This document shows positions 26,547 to 35,859 of a DNA stretch of 64,000 nt, piece by piece. A program made the position numbers and the translations under genes. The DNA is taken from NCBI GenBank assembly GCA_014763895.1, contig JACXUM010000010.1, forward strand, positions 1 through 64,000, in the 5' to 3' direction. Below the pieces are notes generated by a model, which searched no databases, was not told where the DNA came from, and worked only from the letters and a program-made list of their open reading frames with translations. The first letter of the stretch is position 1; every line of letters starts with the position of its first letter. Source of the DNA: Campylobacterales bacterium. GTDB taxonomy: Bacteria; Campylobacterota; Campylobacteria; Campylobacterales; Sulfurovaceae.

Positions 26547-27626
26547 TTAGTGTTTGAGATAAAGTGTTGTCAGATGTTCCATTTTTTTGCCCATGTTCAG
26601 CAAGGCCATATCTGCAAGTACAAGAGCCATCATGGCTTCACAGGCCACTGCCCCTCGGATCGCTACGCATGGGTCATGGCGTCCTTTGAGTTCACAGATC
26701 ACCTCTTCATTTCCTGTTGTAATGGTCTGTTGCGGTTTAAAGATCGAAGGGGTTGGTTTGAAATGGGTTTTTACCACGACGGTATCACCGTTGCTAATCC
26801 CGCCGAGTATGCCACCGGCATGATTGCTTTTAAATCCAAAAAGAGTGATCTCATCATTGTTTTGGCTTCCTTTAAGATGGGTACTTGCTATACCGTCACC
26901 GATTTCAACGGCTTTTGCAGCATTGATACCCATCATGGCTTCAGCCAGAATAGCATCAAGTTTATAGTAAAGCGGTTCCCCGAGTCCAACCGGTACGCCG
27001 GTTGCGGTGGTAAGTACCACACCGCCTACCGAGTCATGGTTGTTCTTGGCATTGAGGATCGCTGCTTCCTGTGCTGCTTCCATAGCAGGATCCAGGGCGT
27101 AGAGTTTACTGGTTTTTGCATAGTCAAAATCTTGTACATTCCCCTTGATCCCGTCTACCTCACATAGCCCGCTTTGGACCGAGATGCCAAGTGCTTGAAG
27201 CATCAGTTTGGCGATTGCTCCGCCTGCGACTCTGGCTGCTGTCTCTCTGGCTGAACTTCGTCCGCCCCCTCGGTAGTCTCTAAGACCGTACTTATGAAAG
27301 TAAGTAAAATCCGCATGTCCGGGGCGGAAAAGATCTTTGACATTTTCATAATCCTTGGATTTTTGGTTGGTATTATAGATAACCATGGCAATGGGAGTAC
27401 CTGTGCTCACGCCTTCGAAGACCCCTGAAAGGATCTCTACCTTGTCTTCTTCTTTTCTTCCGGTCTCAAGAGGACTTTTACCCGGTTTTCGACGGTCAAG
27501 TTCGGATTGGATATAGGCTTCATCGATGAAAAGCCCGGCCGGTACGCCATCCAAGATGCAGCCGATCGCTTTTCCGTGGGACTCACCAAAGGTTGTCAAA
27601 GTTAATTTTTTGCCGAAAGTGTTCAT
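26547..27626 (-). CDS. aroC: Chorismate synthase
   Basis: 359 residues. Family signatures [18 protein letters not shown] at the N-terminus, [20 protein letters not shown] in the middle and [10 protein letters not shown] / [17 protein letters not shown] near the C-terminus. It makes chorismate from EPSP using reduced flavin. Its ATG overlaps the rnc stop. The rnhA-rnc-aroC order is the same as in Helicobacter. Confidence 0.96.
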   Translation of the reverse strand: MNTFGKKLTLTTFGESHGKAIGCILDGVPAGLFIDEAYIQSELDRRKPGKSPLETGRKEEDKVEILSGVFEGVSTGTPIAMVIYNTNQKSKDYENVKDLFRPGHADFTYFHKYGLRDYRGGGRSSARETAARVAGGAIAKLMLQALGISVQSGLCEVDGIKGNVQDFDYAKTSKLYALDPAMEAAQEAAILNAKNNHDSVGGVVLTTATGVPVGLGEPLYYKLDAILAEAMMGINAAKAVEIGDGIASTHLKGSQNNDEITLFGFKSNHAGGILGGISNGDTVVVKTHFKPTPSIFKPQQTITTGNEEVICELKGRHDPCVAIRGAVACEAMMALVLADMALLNMGKKMEHLTTLYLKH

Positions 27627-28294
27627 TTTTTTAATGTCTCCAATGCAATTTGCGCTGCTTGTTGCTGTGCATCCTTTTTACTTTTTCCTTTTGCGGTTGC
27701 GATGACAGTATCATCAAGCAGAACGGCGATTTCAAACTCTTTTTTATGGTCTGGGCCTGAAGAACTTAGAAGTTCATAACACGGGGTGATACCGTGTGTG
27801 GCCTGTGTCAATTCCTGCAAAGCCGTTTTGTAGTCTTTTGACAATGACTGAAGATCGATTTTAGGATAATTCTCTTCAAGAAGGGAAACAGCGATCTCTT
27901 TAGCTTTCTGTAATCCTGCCTCCAGATAGATCGCCCCGATGATCGCTTCAAATGCGTTGGAAAGCAGGGAGGGTTTGTTTCTTCCGTTGTTATTTTCCTC
28001 GGCAGGCGAGAGGAAGATATATTTCCCCAGATTGATGGAGTTGGCCAAAAGCGTAAATCCGCTTTCATTTACAAGCGAGGCGCGTATCTTTGAAAGAAAT
28101 CCTTCATTTGAATTGGGAAACCGGGTAAAAAGATATTCCCCTACAATGAGATCAAGTACCGCATCTCCCAAAAATTCTAGCCGCTCATTATTGTAAGGCT
28201 TTTTATAGCTTTTGTGTGTCAAAGCCTCAATAATCAATTGCTTGTTTTGAAATATATAGTTCAACCGACGTTCTAGTTGACTGTAATCGTTCAT
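27623..28294 (-). CDS. rnc: Ribonuclease III
   Basis: 223 residues from ATG 28294, preceded by AAGGA ten bases away; an upstream in-frame extension to 28357 falls inside rnhA. RNase III signature [21 protein letters not shown], second acidic helix [14 protein letters not shown], and a C-terminal double-stranded RNA-binding domain ([26 protein letters not shown]). It processes rRNA and other double-stranded RNA. Confidence 0.95.
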   Translation of the reverse strand: MNDYSQLERRLNYIFQNKQLIIEALTHKSYKKPYNNERLEFLGDAVLDLIVGEYLFTRFPNSNEGFLSKIRASLVNESGFTLLANSINLGKYIFLSPAEENNNGRNKPSLLSNAFEAIIGAIYLEAGLQKAKEIAVSLLEENYPKIDLQSLSKDYKTALQELTQATHGITPCYELLSSSGPDHKKEFEIAVLLDDTVIATAKGKSKKDAQQQAAQIALETLKK

Positions 28295-28295
28295 T

Positions 28296-28742
28296 TTAAA
28301 CCGTTCCTTGTTTGATTTTTTCTGCTTCCGTTCTGGCAAGCTCATCGCACCGTTCATTTTCTGGATGCCCGTTGTGCCCGCGAACCCAGGTTCCTTTGAT
28401 CGTATGAGGTGCAGATACTTTGAGATACTCTTCCCACAAGTCTACATTTTTGACTTTTGCAAAGTTCTTTTTGACCCAGCCGGATAGCCATTCATTGATC
28501 GCTTTGACAACATAGGAGCTGTCAGAGATGATATGTACGTCGCATGGTTCTTTAAGCAGTTTCAGCCCTTCGATCACTGCTTGAAGCTCCATACGGTTGT
28601 TTGTCGTATGGGCCTCTCCTCCGCTGAATTCTTTTCTGTTGCCTTTATACTCCAGGATACCACCGTATCCTCCTGGGCCTGGATTGCCTAGGCTTGAACC
28701 GTCAGAATAGAGAGTAATCTGTTTGCGGGTTTGCTTTTGCAA
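28296..28742 (-). CDS. rnhA: Ribonuclease HI
   Basis: 148 residues. Start chosen at TTG 28742, six bases after TGAGG; another TTG at 28754 is possible. Catalytic set: Asp in [15 protein letters not shown], Glu in [13 protein letters not shown], Asp in IISDSSYVV and the C-terminal [17 protein letters not shown]. It degrades RNA in RNA-DNA hybrids. The start lies inside the end of the LapB-like gene and rnc follows at once, so three genes are coupled. Confidence 0.93.
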   Translation of the reverse strand: MQKQTRKQITLYSDGSSLGNPGPGGYGGILEYKGNRKEFSGGEAHTTNNRMELQAVIEGLKLLKEPCDVHIISDSSYVVKAINEWLSGWVKKNFAKVKNVDLWEEYLKVSAPHTIKGTWVRGHNGHPENERCDELARTEAEKIKQGTV

Positions 28743-29745
28743 TGTTTTCCTCAACTTTCACGGAATTAATCGCCATGCAATGCGGGCATCGGTTGAAGGA
28801 GACCGGAAAATCCCGTTTGCATTTCTTGCAGAGATACGAAAAGGTCAGGTCTCCTCCCTCAAAACCGCTTGTTTTAGCGATTGCCAAAAGGTCTACAGCA
28901 AAAATACCACTCTCTACACAACTTTCAGTGATATAGCCTTTTGCATAGTAAAGCGTGGATAATGCTTTATGTGACGTGATTATATCCAAATCGAGTTGAG
29001 CTTGGGGTAAGAACCAAAGGATATCAAGTATCTCTTCTAGACGATCAAGATTAAGATGTTTCCAGGCGCTTTTGGGAGAGACGGCAAAGAGGGATTCTAT
29101 GACCAAGCGGTAAAGGTCGGTTTTTGTTTCGAGAAGTTTCTCAAGATGAGACGTTTTCTCGTTAATCCCGATCTGCTTATCAGTCGCCAGGCTTAGAAAA
29201 TCAAGATAGTTTTTGAGCGTTTGGGTCTCTTCTCCAAGGATACTGAGCGGTTCGATGATCTCTTTTGCTTTTGCATACTCGTGCATCATCTCATAGACCA
29301 CTCCAAGTTCATAGAGGACGGGAATATTTCGCGGTTTTTGGCCAAGAATCTCGGTATAGATGGAACGTGCCCGTTCCAAAAACCCTGCATGCAGGTAGGT
29401 TTTTCCAAGCCTTGCCATCAATTCGAGTTTGGCAGGTTGATCCAATGAGTTTTTGACAAGGTAGAGATAGATATTGATCGCTTTGGGGTATTCTCCGCTT
29501 GTTTCAAATGCTTTTGCCAGCAGGGTAAGCGGTTTGAACATATGCGCTTCAAAAGGCATCGCTTTGGTATCCAGCGCACACTCGGCCGTATCAAACTTCT
29601 CTAAAAATTTCAAGATGTTGCCTTCCTCTTTCTGCTGTTTGTACAGTCCCCATCCGTAAGTGACCAGCGCGATAATGAGACTGACAACGAGTATAAGCAG
29701 GATACTGAACAGAGGATCATCGTAGGCAGGAAGGAACTGTTCCAC
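28702..29745 (-). CDS. LapB/YciM-like TPR protein with zinc ribbon
   Basis: 347 residues, GTG start. One N-terminal membrane segment (residues 11-32), TPR-like helices through about 300, then a rubredoxin-like zinc ribbon [18 protein letters not shown] near 308-325. This is the architecture of LapB (YciM), which in E. coli controls LpxC turnover with FtsH and so sets LPS synthesis. It is somewhat shorter than the E. coli protein (about 389). Role here inferred. It is divergent from dnaG with only about 57 bases between starts. Confidence 0.7.
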   Translation of the reverse strand: MEQFLPAYDDPLFSILLILVVSLIIALVTYGWGLYKQQKEEGNILKFLEKFDTAECALDTKAMPFEAHMFKPLTLLAKAFETSGEYPKAINIYLYLVKNSLDQPAKLELMARLGKTYLHAGFLERARSIYTEILGQKPRNIPVLYELGVVYEMMHEYAKAKEIIEPLSILGEETQTLKNYLDFLSLATDKQIGINEKTSHLEKLLETKTDLYRLVIESLFAVSPKSAWKHLNLDRLEEILDILWFLPQAQLDLDIITSHKALSTLYYAKGYITESCVESGIFAVDLLAIAKTSGFEGGDLTFSYLCKKCKRDFPVSFNRCPHCMAINSVKVEENIAKANPQTDYSLF

Positions 29746-29789
29746 ATGGGCCCTTTTTTGAAGTTTGTGATAGATTATAGCAAATTAGA

Positions 29790-29805
29790 TATAATGTTGA
29801 CAATG
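29790..29805 (+). promoter_or_regulatory. -10 element abutting the dnaG start
   Basis: A perfect TATAAT at 29790-29795 places transcription start near 29802, next to ATG 29803, so the dnaG mRNA may be leaderless. No ribosome site is visible before the ATG. Confidence 0.5.
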
Positions 29806-31467
29806 ATAGACAATGCTTCAATAGAATCCTTAAAAGCCAGTATCGATATTGTTGATGTGGTAGGCAGTTACATAGAGCTTAAAAAAGCGGGCGCCAACTA
29901 CAAGGCTAACTGTCCTTTCCATGGAGAAAAGACCCCTTCTTTTGTCGTGAGCCCCTCCAAGCAGATCTACCACTGTTTTGGATGCGGGGCCGGCGGAGAC
30001 AGTATCAAGTTCGTGATGGAAATGGAAAAACTGACCTATCCAGAAGCGATCGAAAAAGTGGCTTCGATGTACAATTTTACTCTGACTTATACGCAGGGAA
30101 GCAGTGATTACAGTGATATAAAGCGGGTATTGGAAGCAGTACAAAAGTGGTATGTAAAGAATCTTGATAAAAATACCACGGCTACGAAATATCTGCTGGA
30201 TAGGGGTGTTTCACATGCCTCCATCGAGGCGTTTGGGATAGGCTATGTTCCAAGTTCAGCCGAAGTGATGCATTTTTTACAAAGCAGTATGCTCCCTTTG
30301 CCCAAAGCTGAAGAAGCCGGTATCATTGCCAAGGCTGAACAGGGCAGAATGTATGCGAGGCTGGTCGAGAGGATCACCTTTCCGATCTACTCGCCAAGCG
30401 GTATGCTGGTAGGATTTGGTGGGCGTACGATCACCAACCATCCTGCCAAGTATATTAACTCGCCCCAGACCAAACTTTTTAACAAATCCAAGCTTCTGTA
30501 TGGATACCATTTGGCCAAGGATGCCATTTATAAACATAAAAAGTTGATCGTGTGCGAAGGGTACCTTGATGTCGTGATGTTTCATCAGGCAGGCTTTAAG
30601 GTAGCAGTGGCAACTTTGGGTACCGCATTGACCGCTGAACACTTGCCGCTCCTTCGCAAGGGAGAACCAAAGATCTTTCTTGCCTATGACGGTGACAAGG
30701 CAGGAGTGGCAGCTGCGCTTAAGGCAGCACAGATGCTGAGTATTGCAGGATTTGACGGTGGAGTTGTGTTATTCCCGGATGGACAGGACCCTGCAGATAT
30801 GATCGCCAAAGGGGAGAGTGAAAGTGTCGCCAATCTGCTTCGATCGCCAAAGCCACTGATCCCGTTTGTACTTGAAAAGACCATTGAAGGGTATGATCTG
30901 TATGATCCGCGCGCCAAAGAGGCGGCATTTGGTGCGATGAAGCAGTATCTGGAGAGTCTCAGTCGAATCGTCAAAGAGGCTTATATACCGATGGCAGCCA
31001 CTCTTTTAGGTGTTGCGCCCGGTATGTTTGGTGACGGGACACAACAGCGGGTGCAGCCTAGAGAGCGTTTTGCGCAACGCAGGGATGATATCGCACAACT
31101 GGGTATTCTTAAAACATTGCTTGAAAATCCAGGGCTTATCGATGATGTGCTGAATGTTGCGGATACTTCGATGTTCGCCCCTTACGGGAAGCTTTTTGAT
31201 ATGCTTGTCAAAGGCGAAATGGATCATCCCTTATTGATGGGCCTTTTAGTGAATGAAAGTGTGCCTGTTAAAAATGAATTGGAGTTTAGAAACGACCTAT
31301 GCAATCTGATCGCCCGTCATTATGAGAATAAGCTCAAAAAGATCGTTGCGGATAACGCGATCCCTTTTACAAAAAAGAGTTTTTTGATACGTAAAATAAA
31401 AACCGATATAATACCGAGATTAAAACGGGGGGAGTTGGTAGCTTATGAAGGCGATATCTCTATTTAG
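29803..31467 (+). CDS. dnaG: DNA primase
   Basis: 554 residues from ATG 29803 (MIDNASIESLKASIDIVDVV fits DnaG N termini; the frame is open further upstream to 29746). Zinc finger C-x2-H-x17-C-x2-C (CPFHGEKTPSF, YHCFGCGAGGD), the RNA-polymerase core, and a Toprim domain with VCEGYLDVVMFHQAG and LAYDGDKAGVAAAL. It lays down RNA primers for DNA replication. The last codons overlap the next gene by 23 bases. Confidence 0.95.
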   Translation: MIDNASIESLKASIDIVDVVGSYIELKKAGANYKANCPFHGEKTPSFVVSPSKQIYHCFGCGAGGDSIKFVMEMEKLTYPEAIEKVASMYNFTLTYTQGSSDYSDIKRVLEAVQKWYVKNLDKNTTATKYLLDRGVSHASIEAFGIGYVPSSAEVMHFLQSSMLPLPKAEEAGIIAKAEQGRMYARLVERITFPIYSPSGMLVGFGGRTITNHPAKYINSPQTKLFNKSKLLYGYHLAKDAIYKHKKLIVCEGYLDVVMFHQAGFKVAVATLGTALTAEHLPLLRKGEPKIFLAYDGDKAGVAAALKAAQMLSIAGFDGGVVLFPDGQDPADMIAKGESESVANLLRSPKPLIPFVLEKTIEGYDLYDPRAKEAAFGAMKQYLESLSRIVKEAYIPMAATLLGVAPGMFGDGTQQRVQPRERFAQRRDDIAQLGILKTLLENPGLIDDVLNVADTSMFAPYGKLFDMLVKGEMDHPLLMGLLVNESVPVKNELEFRNDLCNLIARHYENKLKKIVADNAIPFTKKSFLIRKIKTDIIPRLKRGELVAYEGDISI

Positions 31468-32434
31468 CGGCGGGCTTGACAGTATGCTTGCCATCAAACT
31501 GATCACCGATCAGGGCATCGATGTGACAGCGGTGCATATCAAAACAGGATTTGGCGGGACCAAGGATGTGACCGATGTTCTAAGCCAGCGGGCCAGAATG
31601 GCGGGTGCGGACTTTAGGATCGTGGATGTGCGTGAAGAGTACATTCAAAAGGTACTTTTTACACCTAAATACGGTTACGGGAAGAATTTCAATCCCTGCA
31701 TCGACTGTCACGGGTATATGTTCCGAATTGGCAAGGCAGTGATGGAAGAACTGGGCGCTTCGTTCATCTTCTCCGGGGAAGTGATCGGACAGCGTCCGAT
31801 GAGCCAGCGTCATGATGCGATGAAACAGGTAAGTGCTTTGGCTGAGGATAAAGATGAAAAGCTGATCTTGCGCCCCTTGTGTGCCAAACTGATGGAACCG
31901 ACGACTCCTGAACTTGAAGGTTGGGTAGACCGTGAAAAACTGTTGGATATCTCCGGTAGAAGCAGGGAGCGACAGCTAGAGTTGGCCGCATCTTACGGAT
32001 GGGAAGATTATGAAAGCCCAGGTGGCGGATGTCTGCTTACGGAAGCCCATTACAGTGACCGTATCCGTGAGTTCATCAAGTATGATGAGTTCACGGTTGC
32101 CGATATCGATCTGCTCAAATTCGGTCGGCAGTTCAGGCTTCCCGATGGCGCCAAACTGGCAGTAGGAAGAGACCAGGATGATAATGCCGGATTGCAAGCG
32201 ATACAGAGTGATAAATATATCCCGGTTCGATTGCCAATAGCAGGCCCTTTTTCGCTGTTAAGTGCCCATGCAAGCCAGTCGGATAAAGCTTTGGCAGCAA
32301 AACTGGCTATCACGTATGCCAGAAGCAATCCTGCCGAAGAGTATGCTGTGACGGTAGGGGATGAGATGATCACGGTTTCTCCTTTTGCGAAAAAAGAAGA
32401 AGCGCAGCACTATTTTTTCAATGCAAAGCAATAA
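31445..32434 (+). CDS. ThiI/MnmA-like PP-loop protein with NFACT-R-like C-terminus
   Basis: 329 residues. PP-loop ATP-pyrophosphatase motif FSGGLDSMLAIKLI (7-20), Cys pair CIDCHGYMF, Cys in SPGGGCLLTE, and a C-terminal domain (about 210-325; LLKFGRQFRLPDGAKLAVGRD) like the NFACT-R_2 region found in this family. Proteins of this type are related to tRNA thiouridine synthases and are common in Campylobacterota; the exact tRNA position is not known to me. GGGGGGAG precedes the ATG, inside dnaG. Confidence 0.75.
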   Translation: MKAISLFSGGLDSMLAIKLITDQGIDVTAVHIKTGFGGTKDVTDVLSQRARMAGADFRIVDVREEYIQKVLFTPKYGYGKNFNPCIDCHGYMFRIGKAVMEELGASFIFSGEVIGQRPMSQRHDAMKQVSALAEDKDEKLILRPLCAKLMEPTTPELEGWVDREKLLDISGRSRERQLELAASYGWEDYESPGGGCLLTEAHYSDRIREFIKYDEFTVADIDLLKFGRQFRLPDGAKLAVGRDQDDNAGLQAIQSDKYIPVRLPIAGPFSLLSAHASQSDKALAAKLAITYARSNPAEEYAVTVGDEMITVSPFAKKEEAQHYFFNAKQ

Positions 32435-32452
32435 AAGACAAAGGAAGTCAAT

Positions 32453-32734
32453 ATGAAAACGGCAAGTGCAAGACATATTTTAGTATCGGATGAAGCATTC
32501 TGCAGAGAACTCAAAGAGAAGATCAACTCCGGGGAGATCAGTTTTGAAGAGGCGGCAAGAGACTATTCGACCTGTCCTTCTGGAATCAGAGGCGGAGAGC
32601 TTGGTACGTTTAAACAGGGACAGATGGTGCCTGAGTTCGACAAAGTGGTATTTAACGATGAGGTCGGTGTGGTTCATGGGCCCGTAAAAACACAGTTTGG
32701 CTATCATCTTTTGGAAATTACAAGCCGTTCATGA
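32453..32734 (+). CDS. Parvulin-type peptidyl-prolyl isomerase
   Basis: 93 residues, a single PpiC domain with no signal peptide. Family features: ARHILVSDE, EEAARDYSTCPSG, GGELGTFKQGQMVPEFDKVVF and HGPVKTQFGYHLLEI. It is a cytoplasmic folding helper like E. coli PpiC. AAAGGAAG precedes the ATG. Confidence 0.92.
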   Translation: MKTASARHILVSDEAFCRELKEKINSGEISFEEAARDYSTCPSGIRGGELGTFKQGQMVPEFDKVVFNDEVGVVHGPVKTQFGYHLLEITSRS

Positions 32735-32797
32735 AATTTTGAAAAATGTAGTGCATTTTTAACTATTTTTTGGTAAAATGCGCTTACTTTTTTCGAT

Positions 32798-32873
32798 GGG
32801 GCATTAGCTCAGCTGGGAGAGCGCTTCGCTGGCAGCGAAGAGGTCAGCGGTTCGAACCCGCTATGCTCCACCA
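32798..32873 (+). tRNA. tRNA-Ala (GGC)
   Basis: 76 nt with encoded CCA. Acceptor GGGGCAT / ATGCTCC, D arm TAGCTCAGCTGGGAGAGC, anticodon arm CTTCG-CTGGCAG-CGAAG (anticodon GGC), T arm GCGGTTCGAACCCGC. A TAAAAT -10 lies near 32774. Confidence 0.96.
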
Positions 32874-32892
32874 TCCTCCAATTTAATCTACT

Positions 32893-33564
32893 CTAATAAA
32901 ATGTTAAATATATCCCGAAAAATAGACTTTGGACGACATCTGCACCTTTTTGCATCAAGAGTTTAGCTTCTTCAAATGTTTCTGATTCGATGACGATCTT
33001 TTTTTCGGGAGCTTTGGCCTTGAATATAGCGATAGTATCATAAAAGGCTTCATTTGAAGGGTAGATGACCCTGTGATGCGGAAAGAAAAGGATCGTTTCA
33101 CTCAGCCCCAGGCGATGGGGTAGTGCCCCTCCATTGATGATCGATCGGATACAAAAGCTTTTGGCAAAAGGGAAGTTCTTCCGTGTTGTCAACAGTTCAC
33201 AGTGTGGATTGACACTGTGGATCGCTTCTTTCATCTGATGGGTATAGGTCGCAATCTTGCAGCTGTACTCAAGGATGTTCTGGACACTTCGCCATATCTG
33301 ATGTACCGTTGCGTATGGTCCGATCAGCGAGAGAATTGTTTCGCCTCTGTTCGCTTTTTGTGTTGATGGAATGAAGTGTGTGGTTTCACACCCAAGCAAC
33401 TTGGCAAGCCTTTTTGCCTCTTCCGAGCAGGAGACGATCACATCTTCTCTTGTGAAGATTTCCAGTTTTACATTTGTCTTTGGAATTTCCTGAAGTGAAG
33501 TTGTCAAATCTAGGTAGGGGACATCTTCTTTAAAGTATTCCATTAGGGTATAGTCATTAATCAT
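32893..33564 (-). CDS. modD: ModD-like phosphoribosyltransferase-family protein, C-terminally truncated
   Basis: 223 residues from ATG 33564 (a TTG two codons earlier is closer to the AAGGA site). It belongs to the quinolinate phosphoribosyltransferase fold family used by ModD: EDVPYLDLTT, TRKNFPFAKSF, NGGALPHRLGLSETILFFPHHR. Family members are about 280 residues and continue after GADVVQ with LDK and a glycine-rich end; here GADVVQ runs into SLFFGIYLTFY and stop, 20 bases from the tRNA-Ala end. It is the last gene of the molybdate cluster. Its role is unknown even in the family, and this copy may be non-functional. Confidence 0.75.
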   Translation of the reverse strand: MINDYTLMEYFKEDVPYLDLTTSLQEIPKTNVKLEIFTREDVIVSCSEEAKRLAKLLGCETTHFIPSTQKANRGETILSLIGPYATVHQIWRSVQNILEYSCKIATYTHQMKEAIHSVNPHCELLTTRKNFPFAKSFCIRSIINGGALPHRLGLSETILFFPHHRVIYPSNEAFYDTIAIFKAKAPEKKIVIESETFEEAKLLMQKGADVVQSLFFGIYLTFY

Positions 33565-33580
33565 AAACAAGTTCTATCCT

Positions 33581-34252
33581 TTATAGCAGAGATTTTTTAT
33601 TTTGTAAAAAGTGTAAAATGATAAAAAAAAGCAATGAAATCATCATCAAAATGCCGCTTAGCACCAATGCCAGATCGTACTCTCCGTCAAATACGGCATT
33701 ATAGATCGCCAAAGAGACAGTATCGGTTTTACCGATAATGTTTCCACCGAGCATTAATGTGATACCCACTTCACCCAAAGCTCTTGCCGATGAGAGCAGC
33801 AAGCCGGCGAAAAGAGAACTTTTGATGTTTGGCAGAACGATCCAAATCAGTGTTTGAAGATCACTTTTGCCTGACATGTAAGCTGCTTCTTTGATCTCTT
33901 TTGGAAAAAGCTTGATAGCTGCTTCCAATGGTTTGACCATAAGGGGAATTCCTGCAATAAATCCTGCGATCACCAACCCATAAAAACTGAAAATAAACGT
34001 GATCCCAAGGTTTGCAAAGAACTTTCCTATCCATCCGTTTTCTCCCAGGAGCAATAATAAAAAGAAGCCAACGGCTATAGGAGGAAACACAAGAGGAAGT
34101 GTAACCAAGGTATCTAAAATCCAGCGAAATTTTAGCTCTTTTTTTGAAAGAAGATAGGATAGGGGAATGCCCAAGATCAAAAACAGTACACTGCTGCAGC
34201 CAACCGTTTTCAGGCTAAGAAGCAGTGGAGTTGCGATCTGTTCAAAGTGCAT
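33581..34252 (-). CDS. Molybdate/tungstate-type ABC permease (second copy)
   Basis: 223 residues, about five to six membrane segments, ModB/CysT-like. The permease loop EAAYMSGKSDLQTLIWIVLP is followed by SARALGEVGITLMLGGNI, the latter typical of ModB. It forms a pair with the binding protein upstream, but no second ATPase is present, so it probably shares ModC. It might serve a related oxyanion such as tungstate. Confidence 0.82.
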   Translation of the reverse strand: MHFEQIATPLLLSLKTVGCSSVLFLILGIPLSYLLSKKELKFRWILDTLVTLPLVFPPIAVGFFLLLLLGENGWIGKFFANLGITFIFSFYGLVIAGFIAGIPLMVKPLEAAIKLFPKEIKEAAYMSGKSDLQTLIWIVLPNIKSSLFAGLLLSSARALGEVGITLMLGGNIIGKTDTVSLAIYNAVFDGEYDLALVLSGILMMISLLFFIILHFLQNKKSLL

Positions 34253-34257
34253 ATAGG

Positions 34258-34959
34258 TTATAGTCCGTATTTTGTAAAGAGTTCTTGTGCCGTTTGTGAT
34301 GAAAGAAACGTCAGGAAGTCTTCACATGCATGACTTTGGCACTTTGATAGTTTAGCCGCGGTGATCTCAATAGGCGAATAGCTTTTTTCATCGATCAAGA
34401 TATATCCGCCGAGTTTATCTTTATTGGCCAGTGCAGCAGTCAGATTGATGATTCCTGCTTGAACTTCACCGGTAGTTAGATAGGCAACAACTTGGGGAAC
34501 GGTGGAAACAATGTATAGTTTATTTTCGATCTCGCTATAGAGATTCGTATTGCGTAAGAACTCTTCTCCCGCCGTTCCATAAATAGCCTTTTTGGGTTGG
34601 GGCATAGCGATTTTGGAAATATCCTCTTTTTTGAGATCACTAATACCGAACAATGACGTTTTTTTTGCATAGGCTAGTACGACTTTGCCTTTTCCTATGG
34701 ATTGGTAAGTAATGATAGAAAGAGGACTCTTTTCTAAAAATGCTTTATCTCCTATGATGATCTCTATGGCACCATTTTGGGCTTGATGTATGATCTGTTG
34801 CATATTGCCAAAAAGAGATTCTGTTTGATATCCTTTTTTTTCAAATGCTTTGATTACTTCCATAACCGGTTTTTTATAACCGGCAACAGAAGCAATTTTG
34901 ACCGTCTCAGCCTGAGCAAATAGTGTCAAACCTGTTAAAAGCAAAAGTTTTTTTATCAT
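34258..34959 (-). CDS. Second periplasmic binding protein, ModA-like, diverged
   Basis: 233 residues with a signal peptide (1-17, LLLTGLTLFAQA). The fold resembles ModA (VKIASVAGYKKPVMEVIKAF; MPQPKKAIYGTAGEEFL; TGEVQAGIINL) but it is clearly different from the first ModA in the cluster, including a Cys pair near the C-terminus (KCQSHACED) that could form a disulfide. It is encoded between modC and a second permease. The ligand may be molybdate, tungstate or another oxyanion. Confidence 0.75.
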   Translation of the reverse strand: MIKKLLLLTGLTLFAQAETVKIASVAGYKKPVMEVIKAFEKKGYQTESLFGNMQQIIHQAQNGAIEIIIGDKAFLEKSPLSIITYQSIGKGKVVLAYAKKTSLFGISDLKKEDISKIAMPQPKKAIYGTAGEEFLRNTNLYSEIENKLYIVSTVPQVVAYLTTGEVQAGIINLTAALANKDKLGGYILIDEKSYSPIEITAAKLSKCQSHACEDFLTFLSSQTAQELFTKYGL

Positions 34960-35001
34960 GGGTACCTTCCGTTGTTTTTTATATGACGATTTTTGATCGT
35001 T

Positions 35002-35859
35002 TTAATGGCTTTCTTTTAAAATCGGAGCAAACGCTTTGGTGCTGAGCGTGACTTTCTGGCCTATGGTTAGATTGGCAGCTTCTTCCTGACTTAGTACGAC
35101 TTCTACAAGCTGTTGGCCTATGGAGACGATAGCGATCATGATGACATCGACTTTGATAATGTCAAGCAGTTCTCCTTCAAAGGAAAATTTTTGGCTTCCG
35201 CTTGTTTTTAGCAGTACATTTTTTGGCGTCCCATCCTGTATAATTCTGCCTTGATCGAGCACTACAACACGGTTGGCAAGCCTATAGATCTCACTTGGAT
35301 CGTGGCTGACCATGATCGTGGTCGTACCAAACTCTTTGTGGAGAGAGAGGATTTCTTGCTGTAGCTTCGTACGCATCTGTGGATCAAGAGCAGAAAGCGG
35401 CTCATCCATCAGCAGTATCTTGGGACGGTTCATCATTGCCCGGCAGAGACTGACTCTCTGTTTCTGTCCTCCACTGAGTGTAAAGGGGAAACGATTTTTT
35501 AGTTCGCTCAGGCCCGTAATTTCAAGCAAATGATCTGCAAGGGCTTTGTCTTTCTGTACAAAGAGGAGGTTCTCCAAAATGGTCATATTGGGAAACAGGG
35601 CATAGTCCTGAAATACAAATCCGATCTTACGTTTTTGGGGAGGCAGAGATTTTTTAGCATCCATCCATACTTCATTTTCGACGCGTAGGATACCCTTAGC
35701 CTCTTCAAGACCCGCAATAATACGAAGCAGGGTTGTTTTCCCGCTTCCGCTTTGGCCTGCCAGTGCTATGAAATCGCCCTCCTGGATATTTAGATCGACC
35801 ATGAGCTCCATCTCCCCGATACTGCCATGAAGTGTTTTGCAAATATCGATATGTATCAT
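35002..35859 (-). CDS. modC: Molybdate ABC transporter ATPase ModC
   Basis: 285 residues. Walker A GQSGSGKTT (about 34-42), Q-loop FVFQDYALFPN, signature LSGGQKQRVSL, Walker B ILLMDEPLSALDP, switch VSHDPSEI. A C-terminal Mop-like/TOBE part spans about 225-285. It powers ModB and probably also the second permease. ATGA overlap with modB upstream. Confidence 0.9.
   Translation of the reverse strand: MIHIDICKTLHGSIGEMELMVDLNIQEGDFIALAGQSGSGKTTLLRIIAGLEEAKGILRVENEVWMDAKKSLPPQKRKIGFVFQDYALFPNMTILENLLFVQKDKALADHLLEITGLSELKNRFPFTLSGGQKQRVSLCRAMMNRPKILLMDEPLSALDPQMRTKLQQEILSLHKEFGTTTIMVSHDPSEIYRLANRVVVLDQGRIIQDGTPKNVLLKTSGSQKFSFEGELLDIIKVDVIMIAIVSIGQQLVEVVLSQEEAANLTIGQKVTLSTKAFAPILKESH

Noticed and set aside
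26118-27167. Long open frame of about 349 codons on the plus strand, antisense to aroC and the DUF945 gene
   Set aside because: It covers parts of two well-supported minus-strand genes, has low-complexity His/Phe-rich content and no ribosome site.
32798-33600. Possible integrated element at tRNA-Ala
   Set aside because: No integrase, no direct repeat of the tRNA end and the neighbours are a normal mod cluster; only a deletion scar in modD is supported.
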